A DNA stretch of 64,000 nucleotides from Bdellovibrio sp. KM01. Lineage in GTDB: Bacteria; Bdellovibrionota; Bdellovibrionia; Bdellovibrionales; Bdellovibrionaceae. The notes under the pieces are model-generated. The model was not told the origin of the DNA, did no database searches, and saw only the letters and a list, made by a program, of their open reading frames with translations. The stretch covers positions 2,046,001-2,110,000 of the forward strand of contig NZ_CP058348.1 in assembly GCF_013752535.1 (NCBI RefSeq), given 5' to 3'. Below are positions 18,270 through 27,036 of this stretch, piece after piece. The translations under genes and the position numbers were made by a program. Numbering within the stretch: the stretch's first letter is position 1; the number at the start of each line of letters is the position of its first letter.

Positions 18270-18890
18270 TTACGAGTTCGCTTTTCTTTCGAAGTATTGA
18301 AGATCGATGAAAATCGCTGAAGCCAGGATCAAACTGCGTTCTTCTTCGCTCAAATCAGCGCGACCGAACTCTACTTGGAAGTTATCTGCATCCATAAAGG
18401 CCTCTTTAAATAAGCCTGACCATTTCTTTCTGATAACCGCAGCCTCTTGGGAGTTTTTAAAGATAGGAAATGTCCAAAACTGCAAAAAGCCCGACTCCAT
18501 TTTCATGATCACTCGGCCTTGCGGTGTTTCGATATCAAACTTTTTACGAAAAATACCAAAACGCTGCTGAAGAGCCCCAATATACTGCCCCCGCGTAGAG
18601 AAGACTTCCAGACGTTGAAAGAAGATTTTAAAAGGATGTTTTACTGTAAAGACTTGCTGCCGTTGATTATCAAAGAAATGCAGTTCAAAGCTGCGCCAGT
18701 GGCCCAAAAACTGCCTGATTAAAAGCCCTAAAAAGCCCTTTTGTTGTTCAGCGCAGAAGCCAATCACCTGCCCGTTTTGATCACAAATCTCATACTTATT
18801 GCGAGTCTCAAAACCAATCAACTCCGCCAATTCCTTGCGCTGACGAATGATCAATTGATTTTGGTCTTTAAGAGCTTCCAGCAATGACAT
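18270..18890 (-). CDS. Phospholipid scramblase / LURP-one-related protein
   Basis: A 206-residue protein with the Tubby-like scramblase fold pattern: repeated beta-strand pairs such as YEICDQNGQVIGFCAEQ, HFFDNQRQQVFTVKHPF, VFSTRGQYIGALQQRF and FDIETPQGRVIMKMES. Bacterial members are cytoplasmic or peripheral membrane proteins of unknown activity. It is 10 bp downstream of the 18901-19323 gene, with AAGGA as ribosome site, so the two form an operon. Confidence 0.8.
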   Translation of the reverse strand: MSLLEALKDQNQLIIRQRKELAELIGFETRNKYEICDQNGQVIGFCAEQQKGFLGLLIRQFLGHWRSFELHFFDNQRQQVFTVKHPFKIFFQRLEVFSTRGQYIGALQQRFGIFRKKFDIETPQGRVIMKMESGFLQFWTFPIFKNSQEAAVIRKKWSGLFKEAFMDADNFQVEFGRADLSEEERSLILASAIFIDLQYFERKANS

Positions 18891-18900
18891 AGATCAATCC

Positions 18901-19323
18901 TTATTTGCCGACTTGGGGGTACCATTTAAATTCTTTGCCATCCCAGTACAGAGTGCCCGAGGTCGCAAATTCTTCGGAGAGCTTCAGAGTATCACCTTTA
19001 GCCACGGGAGCTTTACCGGACCCTTTGATTGTGGATTTTTCGATGGGTCCTTTATGCAGCTCCCAAAGGTTCATCCACATTAAATCCGTAAGGCCTTTGA
19101 TGGACTTTTCCCCGGCGCCAATGATCACCTGCTTGCCACTACCAAATTTAATGCGAATGCCGCGCTTATTAGAGTTTTCGACCAGGTCTGCGATGTCTTC
19201 TTTAGTGTCGCCATCGAAGTCTCCTTTGATGGAACAGGGCTGTGCAAAACAATGAGGCTTTATTTGAGCATTTAACATTGCGGGTGCAACTAAAAGAACA
19301 ACTGTGATGAAGGCTGATTTCAT
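18901..19323 (-). CDS. Exported protein with FG-GAP/dockerin-like calcium loop
   Basis: A 140-residue protein from the ATG at 19323, chosen because it begins a signal peptide (MLNAQ cleavage near residue 20). Residues 35-45 DFDGDTKEDIA are a DxDxDxxxD calcium-loop of FG-GAP/VCBS type, followed by a stretch GIRIKFGSGKQVIIG typical of one such repeat. No enzyme signature. Cotranscribed with the scramblase-like gene. The longer reading frame to 19410 has no export signal at its start. Confidence 0.72.
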   Translation of the reverse strand: MKSAFITVVLLVAPAMLNAQIKPHCFAQPCSIKGDFDGDTKEDIADLVENSNKRGIRIKFGSGKQVIIGAGEKSIKGLTDLMWMNLWELHKGPIEKSTIKGSGKAPVAKGDTLKLSEEFATSGTLYWDGKEFKWYPQVGK

Positions 19324-19543
19324 AAAATAATCATTCAAAACTTGGTGTCCAATGTCACATCCAAAACCGGGCGTCTGGACTGAAAATGACTTCTTAGGGC
19401 CGGTTGGCATTTGAAAATATTCCCACGCCGTTTTTGGTCCCTATCCTATAAACTTCCAGGTTCGTTCCGGAGTCCACGAGATTAAAAGATTTTTATCTGT
19501 TTGCGAGGTTAATTTCAGACGCACCCTATTCCTAGGACATTTG

Positions 19544-19572
19544 TTGACGCCTTGCTTGATCTGGATTACAAA
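19544..19572 (+). promoter_or_regulatory. Sigma70-type promoter of pgaBCD
   Basis: TTGACG at 19544-19549 and TACAAA at 19567-19572 are separated by 17 bp, a near-consensus vegetative promoter. Transcription would start near 19580, giving an 80-nt leader to the ATG at 19660. The rest of the roughly 330-bp gap between 19323 and 19660 shows no gene. Confidence 0.6.
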
Positions 19573-19587
19573 TCTGCCACTTAAAAA

Positions 19588-19614
19588 ACCACGGGGTAAT
19601 CCCCCGTAAGCGGT
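19588..19614 (+). promoter_or_regulatory. Leader hairpin of pgaBCD
   Basis: ACGGGG (19591-19596) pairs with CCCCGT (19602-19607), and flanking ACC/GGT can extend the stem. It lies between the predicted start of transcription and pgaB and has no T run, so it may control translation or stability. It does not match the c-di-GMP GEMM core I know. Confidence 0.4.
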
Positions 19615-19659
19615 GTAAAAACGATGACTTCCGTCCAAGACGTGAACTTACTAAATTTG

Positions 19660-21264
19660 ATGCTGAAATCAGCCCGATTTCTTATCTCATCGCTTGCCCT
19701 GCTTTGTGGTGCTGTTGCGACAGCTCAAGTCCTGAACGCTCCCGCAATGACATCCGCTCCACCAAATTCCTTTGCAGTTCTTTGTTACCATGACGTCAGC
19801 ACGGGCTTTGTCGGCAACGAGTTCAGCATCCGCAAAAAAGATCTGGTCGACCAATTCGACTATCTGAAAGCCCACTATAATGTCGTAAGTCTGCAAGACA
19901 TCATTGATGCCAACCATGGCAAAAAAACTCTGCCACCGAAAGCCGTTCTGATCACGGTGGATGATGGCTTGGCTTCATTTTATGACAATGTTTATCCGTT
20001 GCTAAAACAGTATAAGTACCCGGCAGTTTTCGCTGTCGTGACGAAATGGACTGAAGACGGTGCTGCTCCCGATTACGGATTTAAAGATTCCAATCCCAAA
20101 ATGGCAAACTGGAAGCAGCTTAAAGAAATGCAGAAATCAGGCTTGGTAGAGGTTGTCTCTCATACTCATGACCTGCATCAAGGCCAAGTTTTTAATCCTC
20201 AAGGTAACCAGGCGGCTGTGGCTGGATATTTCAAATATGATCCAACGACTAAGACCTATCAATCTGAAGAGGAGTTTGTAAGCCGCGTTCAAGCCGATCT
20301 TAAAAAGAGCAACGAGGCACTTAAGAAACACTTAGGAAAAGACAATACGGTCGTCGTTTGGCCTTACGGTCAATCCAATGGTCTGTCACGCAAAGCTGCA
20401 GAGGACGCTGGTATGAAAATCCAGATGAGCCTGCGTCCGGGCCTTAACAACGCCAGTGATATTTCTCACATCGGTCGGGGTCTTGTGATGTCGACAATGG
20501 AGATCCCGCAATTTGCGACGGTTCTGGAAAATGCCTTTAATGATCAATTCCCAATGCGCATGATCCGCGTAGACATTGATAGCTTCTGGAAAAATACTGA
20601 ATCTGAAACCGAACAAGGTTTGGGTGATTTATTGGAAAAGGGTCTTGCCCTGGGTCCAAGCGCTGTTTTAATCAAAGCGATTTCTGATTCTGGTGACGCT
20701 TACTTTGCGACAGACAAAATGAAAATGCGTGGCGATTACCTGAATCGCACAGCACACACAATGAAAAATCGCGCGCGCGTTGCTTATGCGTATGCGCAGT
20801 TCCCTCAGTCCTTCGTAAAAAACACAGCGCTGGCGACAGCCGCGATTCGTGACATGGCTAAATTTACTGATTTGGATGGCGTCTTTTTTGAGGTATCTCC
20901 GAAAGACAACCTGGAAGAGCTGCCGCTACAAACGTTGATATCAACAGCTCAATCTATTCGCCCCCGCTGGAAGTTTGGAATCATTGGCCAACAGCCATTG
21001 AATCCCAATATGTTTGACTATGTGATGTTGACGAGCGCGCAACTGGAAAAAGCGAAAGCCTTGCCTGGAGCTGGCATTATCCCGGCCAAAGAAGTCGTGT
21101 CTTTACCAAAAGACTATAAATCAGATGCCGCTCACCTGATTGCTCAAGGTTATTTGAATTTATATTACGATGTGAACTTTAAAGGATTTGAACCGGATGC
21201 AGAGTTTACCAACCTGTTCTCGGTGATTAAAAGCGTCCCTCAACACAAGGGAGAGGCAAAATGA
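19660..21264 (+). CDS. pgaB: Poly-beta-1,6-GlcNAc N-deacetylase PgaB
   Basis: Periplasmic enzyme that partly deacetylates poly-N-acetylglucosamine before export. From ATG 19660 (chosen because it starts the signal peptide; ATG 19624 is possible) it has 534 residues. The CE4 domain shows D101-D102 in ITVDDG and the metal site SHTHDLH with H168 and H173. The C-terminal part (from about residue 300) corresponds to the PgaB glycoside hydrolase-like domain but is shorter than in E. coli PgaB (about 670 in all). ATGA overlap with pgaC. Confidence 0.9.
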   Translation: MLKSARFLISSLALLCGAVATAQVLNAPAMTSAPPNSFAVLCYHDVSTGFVGNEFSIRKKDLVDQFDYLKAHYNVVSLQDIIDANHGKKTLPPKAVLITVDDGLASFYDNVYPLLKQYKYPAVFAVVTKWTEDGAAPDYGFKDSNPKMANWKQLKEMQKSGLVEVVSHTHDLHQGQVFNPQGNQAAVAGYFKYDPTTKTYQSEEEFVSRVQADLKKSNEALKKHLGKDNTVVVWPYGQSNGLSRKAAEDAGMKIQMSLRPGLNNASDISHIGRGLVMSTMEIPQFATVLENAFNDQFPMRMIRVDIDSFWKNTESETEQGLGDLLEKGLALGPSAVLIKAISDSGDAYFATDKMKMRGDYLNRTAHTMKNRARVAYAYAQFPQSFVKNTALATAAIRDMAKFTDLDGVFFEVSPKDNLEELPLQTLISTAQSIRPRWKFGIIGQQPLNPNMFDYVMLTSAQLEKAKALPGAGIIPAKEVVSLPKDYKSDAAHLIAQGYLNLYYDVNFKGFEPDAEFTNLFSVIKSVPQHKGEAK

Positions 21265-22490
21265 TTATTTCGTACCTGCCTGCGATTTTGAAATTCCTGT
21301 TCCTAGTTATTCCTTTCATGTTGCCAATGATCTGGATCATGGGCGCATTCGTTTTCTATTTTAAAAGAGAACGCAAACGTCTGGAGCTGACTGAGTTTTC
21401 AGACCAGCCCTACACTATTTTGATTCCTTGTTATAACGAGGAAAACTGCGCGGAAGCGACGATCCGTTCTTTGGATCACTTGCCTGCTGATAAATGCGAA
21501 ATCATCGCGATCAACGATGGCAGCCGCGATAAAACGCAAATGGTTCTGGAAAGACTTGCGATGACTCGTCCCCACATGCGCGTGATCAATCTGGTTCAAA
21601 ACCGTGGCAAGGCCGCCGCTTTGACTTTGGGTGCAATGGCCAGCCGTTATGAATTTATCCTATGTATCGATGCGGACTCAGAATTGGATGCTCAAGCTCC
21701 TCGCATTATGCTTGAACACTTCCGCGACGAACACGTGGCCGGCGTAACCGGTAATCCGCGCGTAAAAAATCGCGGGACATTAGTTGGTCGTTTACAGGTC
21801 GGAGAGTTCTCCGCCCTCGTAGGAATGATCAAGCGTTACCACCAGACTTTGGGTCGTTTGTTTGCGTTGTCAGGCGTCTTGGTGATGTTCCGTAAATCAG
21901 CAATCGAAAGCATCGGTTACTGGGACACGGATACTGTGACTGAAGACGTTGGTATCAGCTGGAAATTGCAAACTTCTGGTTGGTCTTTGAAATACGAACC
22001 GAAGGCAAAATGTGACGTGTTGATGCCTGACACTTTAAAGGGTTTGTGGAAGCAAAGACTTCGCTGGGCACAAGGTGGTTTTGAAGTTGTGCTTAAGCAC
22101 GGCAAATCTGTATTAAACAGCCGCGACGTGGGTTTACGTTTGATACTTTTGGAATATATCTTTTCTGTGACTTGGGCCTTTATGTTGCCAGTAACGATTC
22201 TGTGCGCAGTGTTCGGAACGAACCTGCACGACATCAACCCAAGTTATGCGATTTTATTGACTGGTGTGATGAGCTTTACCCAATTCTTGGTGGGCTTATT
22301 CCTGCACGGTCGTTACGAGCGTTCAACAGGCCTGGGCTTTGTAGCCATCTGGTATCCGTTCGCTTATTGGATGATTAATAGTTTTGTTTTATTTGTGGCG
22401 ATCCCGAAAGTTCTGTTTGGCCCAAAACGCCAATTCAGTTCTTGGATCAGCCCTGATCGTGGCGGAGTGACTTATGCGAAAATTGATTGA
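21261..22490 (+). CDS. pgaC: Poly-GlcNAc synthase PgaC (family 2 glycosyltransferase)
   Basis: Inner membrane processive transferase that polymerises GlcNAc from UDP-GlcNAc. 409 residues: N-terminal membrane segment at 5-33, GT-A core with NDGSRDK, LCIDADSELD and VTEDVGISWKL, the processivity motif QRLRW followed by AQGGF, then C-terminal membrane helices. It has the usual length. Overlaps pgaB by 4 nt and pgaD by 17 nt, so the three are one unit. In other bacteria PgaC-PgaD is activated by cyclic di-GMP. Confidence 0.93.
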   Translation: MIISYLPAILKFLFLVIPFMLPMIWIMGAFVFYFKRERKRLELTEFSDQPYTILIPCYNEENCAEATIRSLDHLPADKCEIIAINDGSRDKTQMVLERLAMTRPHMRVINLVQNRGKAAALTLGAMASRYEFILCIDADSELDAQAPRIMLEHFRDEHVAGVTGNPRVKNRGTLVGRLQVGEFSALVGMIKRYHQTLGRLFALSGVLVMFRKSAIESIGYWDTDTVTEDVGISWKLQTSGWSLKYEPKAKCDVLMPDTLKGLWKQRLRWAQGGFEVVLKHGKSVLNSRDVGLRLILLEYIFSVTWAFMLPVTILCAVFGTNLHDINPSYAILLTGVMSFTQFLVGLFLHGRYERSTGLGFVAIWYPFAYWMINSFVLFVAIPKVLFGPKRQFSSWISPDRGGVTYAKID

Positions 22491-22920
22491 AACCGGTTGC
22501 ACACTAATTCTATGGGCTGTTTTTATCAGCGGCAGCAGCATTGCTATTTTTGATTTCTTCTTTAATGTCGAAGCGTCCGAGAAGATTTCATCTCACATGC
22601 TTGTGATCGGCTGGGCGCCCTTTTTTGCAGTGTTGATCTTTGGAGCGATGATGTTCCTGGTACGTGTTTCAAAATACGATAACACCAAGAAAGCTATTGC
22701 AAGCGAACACACAGTTCAGTGGTCTGCTGAAGAATTGGCACTTGCTCAAAACGGTAAAGTCGTGGACTTGCACTTCGCTGGTGCCGGTCTTGCTTGCCAG
22801 GTTGTGACTCGTGATGAAGTTGCGGCAGTTCTGCATGCTGATAACAAAACGGTGCATGTTACGGTTGCAGCGCAAACAACGGAAGAATCGGTTATGGGTT
22901 TAGTTCGCCAAGCATTCTAA
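22474..22920 (+). CDS. pgaD: PgaD-like poly-GlcNAc synthase subunit
   Basis: A 148-residue inner membrane protein with two membrane helices at about 7-28 and 44-64 and a cytoplasmic tail of 80 residues. Topology, size, place after pgaC and the 17-nt overlap fit PgaD, the accessory subunit that binds cyclic di-GMP together with PgaC. Sequence similarity of PgaD proteins is always low, so the name rests mostly on context. A strong terminator follows. Confidence 0.8.
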   Translation: MRKLIETGCTLILWAVFISGSSIAIFDFFFNVEASEKISSHMLVIGWAPFFAVLIFGAMMFLVRVSKYDNTKKAIASEHTVQWSAEELALAQNGKVVDLHFAGAGLACQVVTRDEVAAVLHADNKTVHVTVAAQTTEESVMGLVRQAF

Positions 22921-22950
22921 TTTTCGATATTTATTTTTAAATCGTGATCA

Positions 22951-22982
22951 GCCTGTCTTTAACCAAGACAGGCTTTTTTTTT
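22951..22982 (+). terminator. Rho-independent terminator of pgaBCD
   Basis: A perfect 9-bp stem (22951-22959 with 22965-22973) and a run of nine T residues, 30 bp after the pgaD stop. Confidence 0.93.
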
Positions 22983-22985
22983 GGA

Positions 22986-23168
22986 TTAGCGCCCGAAAGA
23001 TTCAGCGACAGCGGTCGTGAACAACACCAGAAAACAACCTGAAAAGAACACGTGAAAATCCGTGGTCTCAAGTTTATCGATAAGACTGATACCACTACCC
23101 AAGGCAATCATACCGACGAAATAAATTGATTCTTTTCTGCGTAATAGATGAAGTCCCACAGATGTCAT
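22986..23168 (-). CDS. Possible 60-residue membrane protein
   Basis: An ATG-started frame with two hydrophobic segments (residues 16-30 and 38-55). There is no ribosome site before the ATG and its end touches the pgaD terminator. No family recognised. It may be real because the segment would otherwise be empty, but coding evidence is weak. Confidence 0.35.
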   Translation of the reverse strand: MTSVGLHLLRRKESIYFVGMIALGSGISLIDKLETTDFHVFFSGCFLVLFTTAVAESFGR

Positions 23169-23251
23169 GTAAACAAACTAAAGCTTGTTGTCATGGGATT
23201 TTGTTTAGATGCGGCTTGTAAATTGCTTGGTCTTATCCAAGATCTATTAAA

Positions 23252-23316
23252 GCCCCTGAGGGGGCAATAAATCGCACTTGAGGCGATCAAGGGACGCCAC
23301 TTTACGTCCTTTGATC
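23252..23316 (+). promoter_or_regulatory. Structured leader upstream of the trypsin-like gene
   Basis: Two hairpins: GCCCC-TGAG-GGGGC at 23252-23265 and a 12-bp stem (23285-23296 with 23305-23316, one G-U pair). No T run follows, and the second ends 31 bp before the ATG, so they are more likely leader structure than a terminator. No known riboswitch recognised. Confidence 0.4.
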
Positions 23317-23347
23317 AACCTTTATTCACGTTGGCGGAGAACCTGTA

Positions 23348-24700
23348 ATGAAAAATAGCATGTATTTGGTGATTTCGGTTTTGATGACCCTGGCAGCCTG
23401 TACAAACTCCCAGGGCAATGGCAATTTGGCTAAATCTAAAGCCCGTGAAAATATCTATGATGGTGAACTGACCCGCGAAGAAAACCTAATTTCAAAAACG
23501 ACGGTATTAATACATACAGGCAATGGCGTCTGCACAGGCAGTTTGCTAAGCCCCACGATTATCATCACGGCGGCCCACTGTGTGACCGAAAAAAAATCTC
23601 CCCGTACTCTTATTCCTGCCGAGAATTTCACGATCCTAGAGCCCTCGAATGCCAGCCTCTATTCTGACTGGATGAGAAACCCCGTGCCTGTTGCAAAGGT
23701 CGAAAAAACCATCGCTCATCCGATTTATTTGGACTTAACTCAAAGCACTTCAGATTACGATAAGGGCTATGACGTTGCTTTGATTAAGTTGAAAAATCCG
23801 ATGCCGGCGAAGTATAAAACTGTCGTGATTAATGACAGCTATGAAGCTTTAACGCAAAATCTAATTCGCATTGCGGGGTTTGGCACGCACTCCAATGATG
23901 CTGAGATAGAGACTTCACTAGACGGTCGCCTTCGTAACGGCACCGCGACCTTGAATTTAAGCAAGATTACTATCACGGCTCCGATTGAAGCCCCGGGGCA
24001 ACCAAAAGAAATTCCTTATTTAGTTACCAATAGACGGGAGTCTTCGATTTTGTCTTTGATTAAAAGCCCCTCCGATACCAGTCTTTGTCACGGCGACTCG
24101 GGTGGCCCGGTGTACTTTGAAAAAGATGGCAAAATCAACTTGGTAGGCGTGAATCAGGGCATGAGTGCGAAAGCTGGCGATAAAAACTGCGCCACTGACG
24201 GTATTGAACAGACTGTCGTGAACTTGGCGGGCCCATCACTTCGCTTTGTACTGGCTTCATATAAAGAACTGACTGGCGAATCTTTACCGAACAAAGTCGT
24301 TCCCGCAGAAGAAGATCCTTATACTTTTGAATTCCAAATGAAGAGCAATGATCTTCATCCGAAAAACGAGGACACAAACATAGAAGGCTTGTCAGTTCTT
24401 CACGATGAAACGACCGGCGAGTCGGCATTTATGGAAACCGACAGAGCGGAAGCCATGTGTAAGACAGGAAAATTTTTCGGCAATTATCCGTCATTGCTGC
24501 TTTTGATTCAGAAGGCAAAGTTAGATGGAAAATTGCCTGTTACTTTGATTGTCACAAAAGACAACGTATTTCAACAGCTGGTGGAAGCACGTATTGAAGC
24601 GCGAGGTGACAAGGTCAAAACCGTTATTCTGACGCCGAAGGGATACTTATCCGCAGAAATGCCTTTCATCAAATGCAGCCCTTCAACAAGTTCCAAATAA
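23348..24700 (+). CDS. Trypsin-like (S1) serine protease lipoprotein
   Basis: A 450-residue exported protease. Signal peptide with lipobox LAAC, giving lipidated C18. Catalytic triad H77 (TAAHC), D142 (YDVALIKL) and S251 (HGDSGGPV). The protease domain ends near residue 305; a C-terminal domain of about 140 residues follows with no family I recognise. The leader contains two hairpins. Attached to the cell surface or periplasmic face, it fits the many hydrolases of a predator. Terminator downstream. Confidence 0.92.
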   Translation: MKNSMYLVISVLMTLAACTNSQGNGNLAKSKARENIYDGELTREENLISKTTVLIHTGNGVCTGSLLSPTIIITAAHCVTEKKSPRTLIPAENFTILEPSNASLYSDWMRNPVPVAKVEKTIAHPIYLDLTQSTSDYDKGYDVALIKLKNPMPAKYKTVVINDSYEALTQNLIRIAGFGTHSNDAEIETSLDGRLRNGTATLNLSKITITAPIEAPGQPKEIPYLVTNRRESSILSLIKSPSDTSLCHGDSGGPVYFEKDGKINLVGVNQGMSAKAGDKNCATDGIEQTVVNLAGPSLRFVLASYKELTGESLPNKVVPAEEDPYTFEFQMKSNDLHPKNEDTNIEGLSVLHDETTGESAFMETDRAEAMCKTGKFFGNYPSLLLLIQKAKLDGKLPVTLIVTKDNVFQQLVEARIEARGDKVKTVILTPKGYLSAEMPFIKCSPSTSSK

Positions 24701-24714
24701 GAATATTTTCCAGA

Positions 24715-24744
24715 AAAACCCCAGAGAGCAATCTTCGGGGTTTT
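24715..24744 (+). terminator. Rho-independent terminator after the S1 protease gene
   Basis: AAAACCCC at 24715-24722 pairs with GGGGTTTT at 24737-24744, with extra inner pairing (GAGA with TCTT), 15 bp after the stop. A TTGTTCTT tract follows. Confidence 0.8.
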
Positions 24745-24796
24745 GTTCTTGAAACTTTGGTTGAAATTATGCTCCAATGCCGTTGTGAGGAGTCAC

Positions 24797-25801
24797 TTGG
24801 ATTTAAATCAAAAGAAAAAGCCGATTGAGTATTTCAATTTTTGGCAGATTCAAAACAAAATGACTTTGTTTTCTTTGATTGCCGTTCTGGCTTTGGCAGC
24901 GCTCTATGCGATTGGCAACGTCCTTTTACCTCAATACAGGACGATTCAGTTCGTCGCCTTCATCGTGCTGATTCCAACCTTCGCCTGCTTTGGAATTGCA
25001 ACCTGCCATGCCTCTAATCTTGAATCAGCGAAGGCAAAACGCGTTTACGGAATTTTGTTAGAGCGCCTTTCTGAAACTGAGGACTCACAACTGACCCTGG
25101 ATCGCTTTTTTTCTATCTCCAGTGATCTGATGGCGGTCGCTGGCAAAGATGGCTTGTTGAAAAAAGTCAGCTCTTCCCTGGTAAATACCTTGGGCTACAG
25201 CGAAGATGTTTTACTCACAACCCCGTTTTTCGAATTCATTCATCCCGACGATAAAGAAGCCACTCGCAAAAATATCGATGCGCTGAATTTAGGATTGCGC
25301 TCAATTGGCTTTGAAAACCGCTACCGAGCAGCAGACGGTCATTTTCGTACACTGAGCTGGAGTGCGGCAGCTGATACAGAGCTTGGTGTTCGATTTGCAT
25401 CGGCTCGCGATGTGACCGAAGAGCGCAACTATCAAATTCGCATGCAGCAGATTATGGATGCAGCTCCGTTTATTTTAATGATCAAAGATATGGATGGAAT
25501 CATCACTGGCTGCAATGATGCCTTGGCGGAGTCTTTGAATGTTTCTAAAAACCAGCTTCTGGGGCAAAACGCTAAAAATTTAATGACGGCAGAAAACTAT
25601 GCGGTCATTCAAGCCCAAGAAGATCAAGTGCTGAAGTCCCAACGACCTCTAACATTTGACGAAGTTTTATATGATCACGGCGACGCCACGACTTACCGTT
25701 CGACGATATTCCCGATCTTTGATCATGCAGCAAAAGTCGTCTCGCTGGGTAAGATTTCGATAAACATCAAGGGTAGATCGGGACTTCCAGTCCTTGAATG
25801 A
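24797..25801 (+). CDS. Membrane PAS-PAS sensor protein without an output domain
   Basis: TTG at 24797 is preferred because GAGGAG lies 4 nt upstream; this gives 334 residues. Two membrane helices occupy about residues 18-65. A coiled linker leads to PAS domain 1 (from FFSISSDLMAVAGKDGLLKK to ARDVTEERN) and PAS domain 2 (MDAAPFILMIKDMDGIITGC to the end). It stops after the second PAS, with no kinase, GGDEF, EAL or receiver domain. Either it signals by contact with another protein or the downstream part has been lost. Its last 35 bp overlap the convergent gene. Confidence 0.82.
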   Translation: MDLNQKKKPIEYFNFWQIQNKMTLFSLIAVLALAALYAIGNVLLPQYRTIQFVAFIVLIPTFACFGIATCHASNLESAKAKRVYGILLERLSETEDSQLTLDRFFSISSDLMAVAGKDGLLKKVSSSLVNTLGYSEDVLLTTPFFEFIHPDDKEATRKNIDALNLGLRSIGFENRYRAADGHFRTLSWSAAADTELGVRFASARDVTEERNYQIRMQQIMDAAPFILMIKDMDGIITGCNDALAESLNVSKNQLLGQNAKNLMTAENYAVIQAQEDQVLKSQRPLTFDEVLYDHGDATTYRSTIFPIFDHAAKVVSLGKISINIKGRSGLPVLE

Positions 25802-26393
25802 ACTTCCAGAATTTTTCGCTGTCGTACTTTTCACCAAAGATAAATCTATTAAAGGCTCTGGCTTTTACGGAATCCGTTGCCCCCAGCTTCATCAGGTGTT
25901 CATAAATGATTTCATGAGAAATCATTCCCGCCTGCTGCACTGGCGACAGTCGATCCCAAAGATCCTGGCGAATAATAAAAGTCTTTTCGCCCGGCAGTGG
26001 TGAACGTTTACGGATCACGACCTGGATCACCTCACAATCGGCCTCTACAGGTTTAAAAAGGTGATTGGAATCTTTGATGTTTGTTAGCGCAACACCCTCT
26101 TTAAAATCAATTGCTGAACGCAAGGTCTTAAGTCGACTTAGATACTGCTCACCCAATTTTGGTGCCGCACTTTTAAGTTCTGTAAACTTCTTTTCAGCTA
26201 TCGCGTAGGGATCTTTCTCGGTCGCGGTTGGTTTTAAATCCCCTTCATAGAAATCCAGGATTCGCGCGGACTCATTAGAGCCTTTGCAAAACACACCGTC
26301 CCCACCATTGCCGACTTTATTGCCTTCCGCATGCACCAGACATACGGAAAGCATCATCAAAATAGAACTGCTAACGAGATAACGGAATTTCAT
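25767..26393 (-). CDS. Exported GNGGD-motif protein, unknown function
   Basis: A 208-residue exported protein from ATG 26393 (GAGG upstream), signal peptide ending VHA-E. The mature N-terminus has the motif GNKVGNGGDGVFC, which I recall from many Bdellovibrio exported proteins, and a later HEIIYEH that looks like a metal site but is unproven. Third gene of the operon led by the TIGR02147 regulator; overlaps the lipoprotein gene by 23 nt. Its 3' end runs 35 bp into the PAS gene on the other strand. Confidence 0.78.
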   Translation of the reverse strand: MKFRYLVSSSILMMLSVCLVHAEGNKVGNGGDGVFCKGSNESARILDFYEGDLKPTATEKDPYAIAEKKFTELKSAAPKLGEQYLSRLKTLRSAIDFKEGVALTNIKDSNHLFKPVEADCEVIQVVIRKRSPLPGEKTFIIRQDLWDRLSPVQQAGMISHEIIYEHLMKLGATDSVKARAFNRFIFGEKYDSEKFWKFIQGLEVPIYP

Positions 26394-27036
26394 ACACGCC
26401 TCTTTTACCATCCACAGTCGTCACGTCAATTACCAGGGTTGTTAACTCTGCATTCGGTGGTTTATTCAACAGGAGCCAGCGACGCAAAAACATTTTTGCA
26501 GGGACAGATACCGGAGCATAAAGATGAGTACTTGGAACTTTGATCACTTCGTTTGCGTGACGCTGGTCTGCGGCGATGCCTGTGACCGCCGCCCATCCAA
26601 TTCCTCCCAGTGCCGCTACAGAACCTAATGCAGATACAGTGGAGTTCTTACTGGTCGCAGCTAAAACACCAGCACCCATTAGCGAAGCCTGAATAATATC
26701 CTGATTTAACTTATCGACTTTTGCCTGAGCCTGCTTTGCTTCAGCCCAGTCCACTAAGTCTTGCCCCACAACGGCGCTGACTTTACTTTCAGCAGGATTT
26801 GGCAAGCGCGGGCGAATCGACTCGATGCGAACCCATTCTTCGGAGGTGTTTTCGATGGTTACTTCGATCAATTGAAAGCTGTCTCTTTTAGAGTAATCCA
26901 GATTTTCGGCACTCACATTAATACTAATAGGATTTGAATTATCATACGAATGCCCGATTGCTCCGGGATGAACGCTGGCACAGGAAACCAGTAAACTTGA
27001 TGAGAGGACTGCCAAGGTGATGATTAGATTTTTCAT
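26371..27036 (-). CDS. Lipoprotein, regulator-coupled, unknown function
   Basis: A 221-residue lipoprotein: signal peptide with lipobox LVSC (lipidated C19). Residues 40-75 look like an immunoglobulin-type beta domain, and 110-150 is a Gly/Ala-rich hydrophobic stretch that may insert in a membrane. ATG overlaps the regulator stop by one nucleotide (TAATG) behind GGAGAA. Followed with a 23-nt overlap by the GNGGD gene. Confidence 0.8.
   Translation of the reverse strand: MKNLIITLAVLSSSLLVSCASVHPGAIGHSYDNSNPISINVSAENLDYSKRDSFQLIEVTIENTSEEWVRIESIRPRLPNPAESKVSAVVGQDLVDWAEAKQAQAKVDKLNQDIIQASLMGAGVLAATSKNSTVSALGSVAALGGIGWAAVTGIAADQRHANEVIKVPSTHLYAPVSVPAKMFLRRWLLLNKPPNAELTTLVIDVTTVDGKRGVYEIPLSR

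Noticed and set aside
19441-19638. Minus-strand 65-codon frame upstream of pgaB
   Set aside because: It covers the pgaB promoter and leader and has no ribosome site or domain.
19567-19660. pgaB leader considered as a c-di-GMP (GEMM) riboswitch
   Set aside because: The GEMM core sequences are not present; only a simple hairpin is.
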